From NCBI GenBank assembly GCA_963704815.1, contig CAVPHU010000002.1:1-64000 (forward strand): a stretch of DNA of 64,000 nt. Reading direction: 5' to 3'. Every line of letters starts with the position of its first letter. Positions within the stretch are counted from its first letter, which is position 1. Below the pieces are notes generated by a model. It searched no databases, was not told where the DNA came from, and saw only the letters and a program-made list of their open reading frames with translations. The DNA is from DATKWD01 sp963704815 (GTDB lineage: Bacteria; Actinomycetota; Acidimicrobiia; Acidimicrobiales; Salinilacustritrichaceae). Shown piece after piece: positions 9,925-17,250 of the stretch. Position numbers and translations under genes: made by a program.

Positions 9925-10011
9925 ACTCCGGATCTCCTCACCCGGCAGCGGCGCGAGCTCGTCAGTTCTGCACCAGAGGTGCGCCGTCGCGGGTCGGGTT
10001 AGGTTTCGCGC

Positions 10012-11130
10012 ATGGCTTCCGGCGAGGTGGTTCCGTTCACCATCGACATCGCGGACGCGGCGCTCGACGATCTGCGCCACCGTCTCCACGACACCCGTTG
10101 GCCCGAAGCCGAGACGGTGGACGACTGGTCGCAGGGCATCCCGCTCGCCTACATGCAGGAGGTGTGCGGCTATTGGGCCGACAGCTACGACTGGCGGGCG
10201 CGAGAGGCGGCGCTCAACCGGTTCGATCAGTTCACCACCGAGATCGACGGCCTCGACCTGCACTTCATCCATCAACGATCCGACGACCCCGATGCGCTCC
10301 CGCTGCTGATCAGCCATGGGTGGCCCGGGTCCGTCGTCGAGTTCCAGAAGGTCATCGAACCGCTGACCCGCTCACCGAACGCGTTTCACGTCGTCGCACC
10401 GTCGCTGCCGGGATTCGGCTTCTCGGGCAAGCCCACGGAGCCGGGGTGGGGCGTCGACAAGATCGCCGACGTGTTCGCCCGCCTGATGGCCATCCTCGGC
10501 TACGACCGCTACGTCGCCCAGGGCGGGGACTGGGGATCGGCCATCACCACGGCCGTCGGCGCGACCGACACCGAGCACTGCGCGGCCATTCACGTCACGC
10601 TCGCCATGACGGCCCGGCCGAAGATCGACGGCGAGCCGAGCGCAGAAGAGCAGCGGGCCCTCGACGGGATGGCGTACTACCGCGACTGGGACCGTGGGTA
10701 CTCGACCCAGCAGGCCACGCGTCCGCAGACCGTCGGCTACGGCCTCGTCGATTCCCCGGCCGCCCAGGCGGCCTGGATGCTCGAGAAGTTCTGGGCCTGG
10801 ACCGACAACGAGGGGCATCCCGAGGACGCACTCGACCGCGACGAACTCCTCGACAACGTGATGCTCTCGTGGCTCAACGGCAATGGCGCGTCGTCGGCTC
10901 GCCTCTACTGGGAGAGCTTCAGCCGGGGGACCCGGCACACCGTCGACATCCCGTCGGGATTCGCGGTGTATCCGAAGGAGATCGTCCCACCCGTCCGTCG
11001 CTGGGTCGAGGGCGCCTACACCGACATCCGGCACTGGAGCGAGCAACCCGAGGGCGGCCACTTCGCAGCGTTCGAGGTCCCGGAGCTGTTCGTGGCCGAC
11101 CTCGAGGAGTGCTTCGCTCCGTACCGATGA
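10012..11130 (+). CDS. Epoxide hydrolase family protein (microsomal type)
   Basis: A 372-residue alpha/beta hydrolase with the N-terminal EHN domain (residues 5-100; VPFTIDIADAALDDLRHRL, TRWPEAETVDDW). The oxyanion motif is HGWPGS at H102, the nucleophile D173 is in GGDWGS, and the catalytic His is in EGGHFAAFE near the C-terminus. It opens epoxides to diols. It stands alone between the methyltransferase and the TrkA-C gene. The substrate is unknown; lipid, terpene or aromatic epoxides would fit the P450 nearby. Confidence 0.95.
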   Translation: MASGEVVPFTIDIADAALDDLRHRLHDTRWPEAETVDDWSQGIPLAYMQEVCGYWADSYDWRAREAALNRFDQFTTEIDGLDLHFIHQRSDDPDALPLLISHGWPGSVVEFQKVIEPLTRSPNAFHVVAPSLPGFGFSGKPTEPGWGVDKIADVFARLMAILGYDRYVAQGGDWGSAITTAVGATDTEHCAAIHVTLAMTARPKIDGEPSAEEQRALDGMAYYRDWDRGYSTQQATRPQTVGYGLVDSPAAQAAWMLEKFWAWTDNEGHPEDALDRDELLDNVMLSWLNGNGASSARLYWESFSRGTRHTVDIPSGFAVYPKEIVPPVRRWVEGAYTDIRHWSEQPEGGHFAAFEVPELFVADLEECFAPYR

Positions 11131-11175
11131 TGCTCGGTGCACCGGCGGCCGCACGGCGCAGCTGCAGCAAGATGA

Positions 11176-11859
11176 TCACCGTTGCGAGGCCGCGTCGCTC
11201 AACTCCTCGAGGCGTTCGTGCCGCCCGTAGACGATCAACTCGTCACCCTCGGTCAGTTCGATGTCGACAGGCGATTCGCCGAAGTACTGGTCGCCGCGCC
11301 GAACACCGAGGATGACCGCGCCGGGGATGAGGTTGGCCAGCCCCCGGAGGCTGCGCGCGGTGTCCGTCGGGTCTTGGCCGAGCCGGATGGTCTCGACCAC
11401 GAATCCATCAGGCAGGCGCAGCAGCTCCTCCTGTGGCCCTGACAGCGCAGGCAGGAGGCGGTTGCGGGCGTACCGCTCGCCGGCGCGTTGGAGGGCCACC
11501 GTCACCGGCTTGTTGACGATGGTGATCACGATCAGGAAGAGGCCCGAGCCGATGACCAGGGCTCGCTCGGTGGTCGAGCCGGGTCCGGGGGCGATCATAC
11601 CGATGAGGATCGTGACGACGAGGGTCGGCGTCCCGAGCGCACCCACGAACATCGTGGTGGCGATGATCCTGCGGCGGGTCGGGTGATTCACCACGTTCTC
11701 GGCCTCGGTCGTGGTGAACCCGGCACCGCTGAACGCCGATCGGGCCTGGAACGCTGCGCTGGAAGGTGGCAGCCCGGTGGCGATGAGGGCGCCGGTCGAG
11801 ATCTTGGTGAAGGCGAGCGAGATCACGGCGACGACCAGAAACGTGGCGACGGCATACAT
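11176..11859 (-). CDS. Membrane protein with TrkA-C (RCK_C) domain
   Basis: A 227-residue protein with three hydrophobic segments in residues 1-120 and a soluble C-terminal TrkA-C domain (residues 140-220; GFVVETIRLG, LIPGAVILGVRRGDQYFG, LTEGDELIVYGRHERLEEL). Between the first two segments is SAFSGAGFTTTEAEN, which resembles the pore turn of potassium transporters. TrkA-C domains bind small ligands and gate ion transport, so a ligand-gated ion transport role is likely but unproven. It diverges from the arsenate reductase gene. Confidence 0.82.
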   Translation of the reverse strand: MYAVATFLVVAVISLAFTKISTGALIATGLPPSSAAFQARSAFSGAGFTTTEAENVVNHPTRRRIIATTMFVGALGTPTLVVTILIGMIAPGPGSTTERALVIGSGLFLIVITIVNKPVTVALQRAGERYARNRLLPALSGPQEELLRLPDGFVVETIRLGQDPTDTARSLRGLANLIPGAVILGVRRGDQYFGESPVDIELTEGDELIVYGRHERLEELSDAASQR

Positions 11860-11994
11860 CGAACGATCATCCCAGACTCTTGGGGCGCAGACGGGCGTCA
11901 GCAGCCGTGGGCGCGGCCGAAACGAGCCAGGTGTTCACCGGGTGTCCATGTCTCATCCACCGATCGGCCGTTCCGGAATGCTCAACTCGGACGA

Positions 11995-12405
11995 GTGGAG
12001 ACGCCGCGGATCGTGTTCCTGTGCGTGCACAACGCCGGTCGGTCCCAGATGGCCGCCGGCTGGGCGGCGCATCTCGCCGGATCGGGTGCCGACATCCTCT
12101 CGGGCGGATCGGACCCCGCGGCGGTGATCAACCGATCGGCGGTCGAGGCGATGGCCGAAGTCGGCATCGACATCACCTCGGCTCGGCCCCGCCGTTGGAC
12201 CGACGACGACCTGCGCGGTGCCGACGTCGTGGTCACGATGGGATGCGGAGACACCTGCCCCATCGTGTCGGGAACGAGCTACCTCGACTGGCCCCTGCCC
12301 GACCCCGCGGGCCAGGGTGTCGAGGCCGTGCGACCGATTCGTGACGAGATCGAACAGCGGGTGCGCGACCTCCTCTTCGATCTGGGTGTCGATCAGGTCG
12401 CATGA
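11995..12405 (+). CDS. arsC: Arsenate reductase, low-molecular-weight phosphatase type
   Basis: A 136-residue LMW-PTP fold protein. The P-loop is C10-VHNAGRS and two further cysteines, C84 and C88, lie in MGCGDTCPI, the arrangement used by thiol-linked arsenate reductases. The start is the GTG before ETPRIVFLC. It overlaps the following aquaporin gene by ATGA. The reductant (thioredoxin or mycothiol) cannot be told from sequence. Paired with an arsenite-permeable channel it would reduce arsenate to arsenite for export. Confidence 0.9.
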   Translation: METPRIVFLCVHNAGRSQMAAGWAAHLAGSGADILSGGSDPAAVINRSAVEAMAEVGIDITSARPRRWTDDDLRGADVVVTMGCGDTCPIVSGTSYLDWPLPDPAGQGVEAVRPIRDEIEQRVRDLLFDLGVDQVA

Positions 12406-13109
12406 CCGACGCTCGCCGCCTGGTGTCCAGGCTGCTCGCCGAGTTCGTCGGGACCGCGTTCCTGCTGGCGGCGGTGGTCGGCTCGGGGATCATGGCCGAG
12501 AACCTCACCGACGACGTGGGACTGCAGCTGTTCCAGAACGCGTTCGCCACCGCCGGCGTGCTGGTGGCGTTGATCCTCGCCCTCGGGCCGGCCTCGGGCG
12601 CCCACTTCAACCCGGCCGTCACCCTGGCCGACCGGCTGCTCGGTGGGATCGGGACCCGTGACGCCATCGCGTACGTGGGCGCTCAGCTCGCGGGCGCCGT
12701 GCTGGGTGTGATGGTGGCGAACGCGATGTTCGACCTTCCCGTGATCGAGTGGTCGACCAAGGAACGTTCCGGATCGCCGCAGCTCCTCGCCGAGGTCGTC
12801 GCGACCCTCGGCCTGGTGCTCGTCATCTTCGGCGTGGTGCGATCGGGGCGGGCGGGAGCGGCCGCCTATGCGGTCGGCGCCTACATCGGTGGCGCCTACT
12901 ACTTCACGTCGTCGACCAGCTTCGCCAACCCGGCCGTCACCATCGCCCGCACGATGTCGGACACTTTCGCCGGGATCGATCCGTCCGATGCCGCCCCGTT
13001 CATCGCGGCCGAGCTGGTGGGTGCGATCGTCGCGGTGGTGATCGTGAGGCTCATCTATCCCGACATCGCCGCGGTGGCCCACCGGGTCGTCGTGCCACAC
13101 GACGACTGA
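12402..13109 (+). CDS. Aquaporin / MIP family channel
   Basis: A 235-residue six-helix channel protein with both NPA boxes, N70-P-A in GAHFNPAVT and N176-P-A in SFANPAVTIAR. It is translationally coupled to arsC by a 4-bp overlap. An ArsC-aquaporin (AqpS) pair is known from Sinorhizobium, where the channel lets arsenite flow out down its gradient. Coupling here supports the same role (inference from context). Confidence 0.9.
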   Translation: MTDARRLVSRLLAEFVGTAFLLAAVVGSGIMAENLTDDVGLQLFQNAFATAGVLVALILALGPASGAHFNPAVTLADRLLGGIGTRDAIAYVGAQLAGAVLGVMVANAMFDLPVIEWSTKERSGSPQLLAEVVATLGLVLVIFGVVRSGRAGAAAYAVGAYIGGAYYFTSSTSFANPAVTIARTMSDTFAGIDPSDAAPFIAAELVGAIVAVVIVRLIYPDIAAVAHRVVVPHDD

Positions 13110-13121
13110 GCTCGAACCGGG

Positions 13122-13655
13122 TCAGCGGTACCACTCCTGCCGCTCGACCCCGAGCGCGTCGAGCCGGGCGGCGGCACGGGTGCACATGCGGTCGATCTCG
13201 TCGTTCGGCCGGTCGTCTCCGGCCTCGACGGCCCACGAGGCGACGGTGGCGCCCAGCTCGTCGAGCGATGCAGCCACGGCGAGGGCGGGGACGATCGAGG
13301 TCGCTTCATCGTCGAGTGGGTCGCCCTCGTGCAGGTAGGCGTCGAGCAGGGCCGGGTAGTCGTGGCCGAACGCGTCGAGGGCACGGGCCAGATCGGACAG
13401 TCGAGGCTCGCGTTCGATGCGGCGGTGCTGCTCGCGATAGCCGCTCTCGGCCCGCCGGGTGAGCTCCAACAACTCGGCGGCGCGCCGGGGCTCGGGCTGG
13501 CCGTACCGAACCAGCGCCGCTCGCATCGACCAGCCGCCGGGGTGGAGACGTTCGACGTACTCGTACAGGCTCGGGCCGACCTCCGCGCCTCGTTGGTGGA
13601 TGTCAGCCAGCGCTCGGCCGACGGCCGCTGGCGTCGAGCCGAGCTCGTCGAACAT
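13122..13655 (-). CDS. Hypothetical protein
   Basis: A 177-residue, largely helical, acidic and arginine-rich soluble protein starting MFDELGSTPAAVGRALADIH. It has no signal peptide, membrane segment or motif that I recognise. An upstream ATG at 13745 would overlap the sigma factor gene. It sits convergent with the aquaporin gene (12 bases between stops) and divergent from the sigma factor. Confidence 0.65.
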   Translation of the reverse strand: MFDELGSTPAAVGRALADIHQRGAEVGPSLYEYVERLHPGGWSMRAALVRYGQPEPRRAAELLELTRRAESGYREQHRRIEREPRLSDLARALDAFGHDYPALLDAYLHEGDPLDDEATSIVPALAVAASLDELGATVASWAVEAGDDRPNDEIDRMCTRAAARLDALGVERQEWYR

Positions 13656-13729
13656 CCCCCCATCCTGCCCGGTCAGAGGCTGCCGATGGGGCGGGGAATG
13701 CCGCAGTCCATGACCGGGTTTCTCCGGCC

Positions 13730-14282
13730 GTGGCCGCCTCTGCACCCAAGCCGGTGAACGAAGCTGCGTTCAACCAGTACGTCGTGCCCGAGACGGAGGT
13801 GCTTCTCCGCGTTCGCGATGTCGATCACCCGCAATGCTGCCGACGCCGAAGACCTGGTCCAGGAGACGCTGATCCGCGCCTACAAGGCCGCCGATCGGTT
13901 CGACGGTCGCTATCCACGTGCCTGGCTGCTCACCATCATGCGCAACGCGCAGGTCAATCGGGTCAGGCGCAAGCGGCCCGAACTCCTCCGCGATCCCGAG
14001 GCGGCGGATCGGCTGATCGAGAACCAGTCGCCCGGCGAGTCGGCCGAAGACGTCGTCGTGGGTGCAGCCTTCGACGCAACGGTCGAGGACGCCTTCGGGC
14101 ATCTGCCCGACAAGTTCAGGCAGGTGATCACGCTCGTCGATCTCGACGGGCTGAGCTACCAGGAGGCCGCCGATGTGCTCGGGGTGCCCATCGGCACCGT
14201 CATGAGCCGGCTGCACCGCGCCCGACGCCGCATCCACGATCGGCTCGCCGCAGCCGGCCTGGCCCCGAGGAGAGGTCGATGA
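13730..14282 (+). CDS. ECF RNA polymerase sigma factor, single-base frameshift
   Basis: An extracytoplasmic-function sigma-70 factor of about 184 residues. Region 2 is NAADAEDLVQETLIRAYKA, with YPRAWLLTIMRNAQVNRVRR; region 4 is LSYQEAADVLGVPIGTVMSR. An in-frame ATG at 13818 gives 154 residues, but region 2.1 continues upstream in another frame (AAFNQYVVPETEVLLRV), and removing one T near 13822 joins them. The real protein therefore probably begins at the GTG at 13730 or 13763. It overlaps the anti-sigma gene by ATGA, the usual regulatory pair. Confidence 0.88.
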
Positions 14283-14566
14283 GCATGCCAACCGCCAAGA
14301 CCGGGCGACCGTTGTCGTGTCGCAAGGTCGCCAAGGTCCTCCAGGCGTTTCTCGATGGCGAATCCGACGACGTGACCGCTGACCGGGTCGAGGCCCACCT
14401 CGAAGCGTGTCGCCGATGCGGGCTCGAGGCGACGACCTACCGTCAGATCAAGGACTCGTTGGCCCGCGGCGCGCCCGCCGTGCCGGACCTGACGCTCCGA
14501 CGGTTGCGCGACTTCAGCTCGAAGCTCGCGGGAGGCGACGCTGGCGCCTCTCCGCTCGACCTCTGA
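14279..14566 (+). CDS. Zinc-finger anti-sigma factor
   Basis: A 95-residue protein with the zf-HC2 pattern (LQAFLDGE, then VEAHLEACRRCG) and a preceding Cys in LSCRKVAKVL. It has no membrane segment, so it is a soluble anti-sigma factor of the redox- or ligand-sensing kind. Overlap with the sigma gene by 4 bases supports stoichiometric production. It would hold the sigma factor inactive until the zinc site is disturbed. The signal is unknown. Confidence 0.85.
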   Translation: MSMPTAKTGRPLSCRKVAKVLQAFLDGESDDVTADRVEAHLEACRRCGLEATTYRQIKDSLARGAPAVPDLTLRRLRDFSSKLAGGDAGASPLDL

Positions 14567-14569
14567 GCC

Positions 14570-15469
14570 TCACAGGCGGTCGGCGGGGTAGTCGGCATAG
14601 GACTCCTTGAACACGCCGGAGTGCAGGAGCACCGAGGCCACGTGGCCACCGGTGTCGGCGTCAGCGACCGTCGTCCGCACCCACGACGACTCGGTCCGAC
14701 GGCTCTGTCCGAGACCGACCACCTCGCGTTCGAGCACGTAGTCCTGTCCGACGAACACCGGCCCGGCGACCAGGCGCACCTCGAGATCCAGGAACAGCCC
14801 GACCGACGGCCCGCGTACCGGGAACTCGGTGCCGACCTTCTGGGTGAGCACGCTGATCATCTCGAACGGCAGGATCGGACGGCCCCACGGGTTGTCGGTC
14901 GAGGAGTACCACGGCGTCGACTCGGTGATGCCGTCGAGCTTCTGGCGCAGTGAGAACGGGTAGAGGTCACCGTTCGGCGTGTCGGGGTCGACCGAGACGG
15001 TGACCGGCGCGGTGCTCTTCTGCCCGACCTCCATCTGGTCGACGATGAAGAGCTCGCCGGGGTCGGTGCTCCTCGCTCGCCGCTCGTCGAGCTCGGTCGG
15101 CTCGTCGGGCCCGATCGATGCGGTGCCCGTGAGCACCGGCGCACCGTCGGCCTTGACGGCGTCGATGCGTCCGGACGTCGGCGTGGTGGTGCCGAGCGAG
15201 GCGGTGACCTCCTCACCTTCGACGACCATCGTCTTGAAGTGGGCGCTGATGCAGCCGCGCTCGAACCACACCTGGCCCCACCGCCGGAAGGCGAGCGGAT
15301 CGAACTGCGAGAAGTGGGTCGGACCCTCGATCGGCGCGCCGGCCAGGCCCAGATCGTCGGCGACGTCGCCGTCGTGCAGGGAGGCGTGGCCGCCGTAGGT
15401 CTGGTCGGCGAGCATCTGGCGGGGCTGGCGGGGCGGCCCCGTCCAGGTGATCGGAGTGTCGAAGGCCAT
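14570..15469 (-). CDS. MaoC / hotdog-fold dehydratase-like protein
   Basis: A 299-residue soluble protein. The first half has a hotdog-like helix motif (GLAGAPIEGPTHFSQFDPLA) and the second half a similar layout, suggesting a double hotdog as in MaoC-type enoyl-CoA hydratases. The catalytic Asp/His are not clear to me. It diverges from an acyl-CoA synthetase with 120 bases between the starts, which supports a role in acyl-CoA metabolism. Confidence 0.6.
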   Translation of the reverse strand: MAFDTPITWTGPPRQPRQMLADQTYGGHASLHDGDVADDLGLAGAPIEGPTHFSQFDPLAFRRWGQVWFERGCISAHFKTMVVEGEEVTASLGTTTPTSGRIDAVKADGAPVLTGTASIGPDEPTELDERRARSTDPGELFIVDQMEVGQKSTAPVTVSVDPDTPNGDLYPFSLRQKLDGITESTPWYSSTDNPWGRPILPFEMISVLTQKVGTEFPVRGPSVGLFLDLEVRLVAGPVFVGQDYVLEREVVGLGQSRRTESSWVRTTVADADTGGHVASVLLHSGVFKESYADYPADRL

Positions 15470-15589
15470 GGCGCTCCTCGGTGCGACGAGGCGGCGAACC
15501 TACCGCGGCGCCGGCTGCGGTCGCTTCGGCCGACAGGCTCGGTGCGCATCGCGTACCATCCGGACCCCACCCCGATTCGGAGGTCCGCC

Positions 15590-17158
15590 GTGAAAGAACT
15601 CATCTACCACCGCCTGCTTCTGCCTGCCATCGACACCTATGCGTCGAAGACGGCGTTCTACGACCAGGGCAAGGAACGCACCTTCGAGCAGCACGGCGAT
15701 CGGCTCTTCCGGTTGTGCCACGCGCTCAAGCACGAGCTGGGCATCGGGTCCGGTGATCGGTTCGCGGTCATGGCGACCAACAGCCACGAGTACCTCGAGC
15801 TCTACCACGCCGCGTTCTTGGGCGCCGGCATCATCAACCCGCTCAATCTGCGCCTGGCGGGCAAGGAGCTCGACTACATCGTCCGCGACTCGGGCACCGA
15901 GGTCGTGTTCGTCGACACGTTCTTCGCCCAACTGTTCGCCGACGCCATGGCGGCGTCCGACGAGCCCAGCCCCATTCGTCACGTGGTCCTCATCGGCGAG
16001 GGCGACGTTCCCCACGACCTCACCTACGACGATCTGCTCGCGGCGGGTGAGCCCGTGGTTCCGCCCGAGCCCGAGGAGCACGATGCTGCGCTGCTCATGT
16101 ACACCGGCGGGACGACCGGCCTCCCCAAGGGGGTCTTGCTCGAGCACCGAGCCGAGATGCTGAACCTCTACCACATCGGCACGATCCTCGATTTCGACCC
16201 CAACTCGATCTACCTCCATCAGACGCCGATGTTCCACGCCGCGTCGATGGGCGGGATCATGGGGACCCCCTCGTCCGGGGGCACCACCGTCTACATGCCG
16301 TTGTTCGACCCGGGCGCCGCCATGGGGCTGATCGAACAGCACCAGGTGACCCAGACCGTCATGGTGCCGACGATGATCGGCATGATGATCAATCATCCGG
16401 AGTTCAGGCCCGAGCGGCTCGCCTCGCTCGAGTTGCTCACCTATGGCGCGTCGCCGATGCCCTCGGCCATTCTCGACCGCCTGATCGAGATGTACCCCGA
16501 CCTCGAGATCTCGCAGGGCTACGGCATGACCGAGTGCTCTGCCGTGCTCACCTTCCTCGACGGCAAGGACCACAAGAAGGGCGGGCCACGGCTGCGGTCG
16601 GCCGGCAAGCCGGTCCCGGGTGTGGTGCTGAGCATCCAGGATGCCGACGGCAACCAGGTGCCCCGCGGCGAGACCGGCGAGGTGTGTGCCAAGGCCGGCA
16701 ACTTCATGCGCGAGTACTGGAACAAGCCCGACGCCACCGCCGAGGTGTTCGAGGGCGGCTGGTACCACACCGGCGACGCCGGCTACCTCGACGACGAGAA
16801 CTACCTGTTCCTCGTCGACCGGGTGAAGGACATGATCGTGACCGGTGGCGAGAACGTCTATTCGGCCGAGGTCGAGAGTGCGATCTCCAAGCACCCCGCG
16901 GTCGAGCAGGTTGCGATCATCGGGATCCCGCACGAGACCTGGGGCGAGCAGGTCCACGCCATCGTGGTCGCCAAGGCGGGAGCCGAGGTCACCGAGGTCG
17001 AGATCATCGAGATCTGCCGGGAGCACATCGCCGGCTACAAGGTGCCCAAGTCGGTCGAGTTCCGGGCCGAGCCGCTTCCGTTGTCAGGAGCGATGAAGGT
17101 CCTCAAGAAGGACCTGCGGGCCCCGTACTGGGAAGGCCACGACCGCGGCGTCAACTGA
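15590..17158 (+). CDS. AMP-dependent acyl-CoA synthetase
   Basis: A 522-residue ANL-superfamily ligase (acid + ATP + CoA to acyl-CoA). The phosphate loop MYTGGTTGLPKGV is near residue 170, YGMTE near 311, and the hinge region has WYHTGDAGYLDDE, then DRVKDMIVTGGENVYSAEVE. The C-terminal catalytic lysine is in SGAMKVLKK. The GTG start has a good Shine-Dalgarno (GGAGG) about 6 bases upstream; the frame is open further 5' but without a better site. Chain-length preference cannot be read. The gene is followed by a 51-bp palindromic element. Confidence 0.95.
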   Translation: MKELIYHRLLLPAIDTYASKTAFYDQGKERTFEQHGDRLFRLCHALKHELGIGSGDRFAVMATNSHEYLELYHAAFLGAGIINPLNLRLAGKELDYIVRDSGTEVVFVDTFFAQLFADAMAASDEPSPIRHVVLIGEGDVPHDLTYDDLLAAGEPVVPPEPEEHDAALLMYTGGTTGLPKGVLLEHRAEMLNLYHIGTILDFDPNSIYLHQTPMFHAASMGGIMGTPSSGGTTVYMPLFDPGAAMGLIEQHQVTQTVMVPTMIGMMINHPEFRPERLASLELLTYGASPMPSAILDRLIEMYPDLEISQGYGMTECSAVLTFLDGKDHKKGGPRLRSAGKPVPGVVLSIQDADGNQVPRGETGEVCAKAGNFMREYWNKPDATAEVFEGGWYHTGDAGYLDDENYLFLVDRVKDMIVTGGENVYSAEVESAISKHPAVEQVAIIGIPHETWGEQVHAIVVAKAGAEVTEVEIIEICREHIAGYKVPKSVEFRAEPLPLSGAMKVLKKDLRAPYWEGHDRGVN

Positions 17159-17188
17159 GCGGGCGAGCGGAAGCGCAGCCCCTCGCTC

Positions 17189-17239
17189 GATTCTCTGCTG
17201 CTGATCGACCACCAGGTGGTCATCTGGCAGCAAGGAATC
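17189..17239. repeat. 51-bp palindromic intergenic element, copy 1
   Basis: An imperfect inverted repeat: left arm GATTCTCTGCTGCTGATC then GACCACC, right arm GGTGGTC to CAGCAAGGAATC. It lies between the convergent acyl-CoA synthetase and MMPL genes, 30 bases after one stop and 11 before the other. Two more copies occur at 30489 and 37299, with about eight or nine differences per 51 bases. Position at 3' ends suggests a bidirectional terminator or a REP-type element. There is no T-tract. Confidence 0.85.
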
Positions 17240-17250
17240 GGGGTTGGTCG

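Noticed and set aside
8521..10317. A 598-residue minus-strand protein containing the GNAT domain
   Set aside because: Only the last 145 residues resemble a protein family. The rest is antisense to the methyltransferase and epoxide hydrolase genes.
13730..14566. A single 278-residue frame covering the sigma and anti-sigma genes
   Set aside because: Its middle part is out of frame with the conserved sigma regions. Only the first 29 residues and the anti-sigma part are meaningful.
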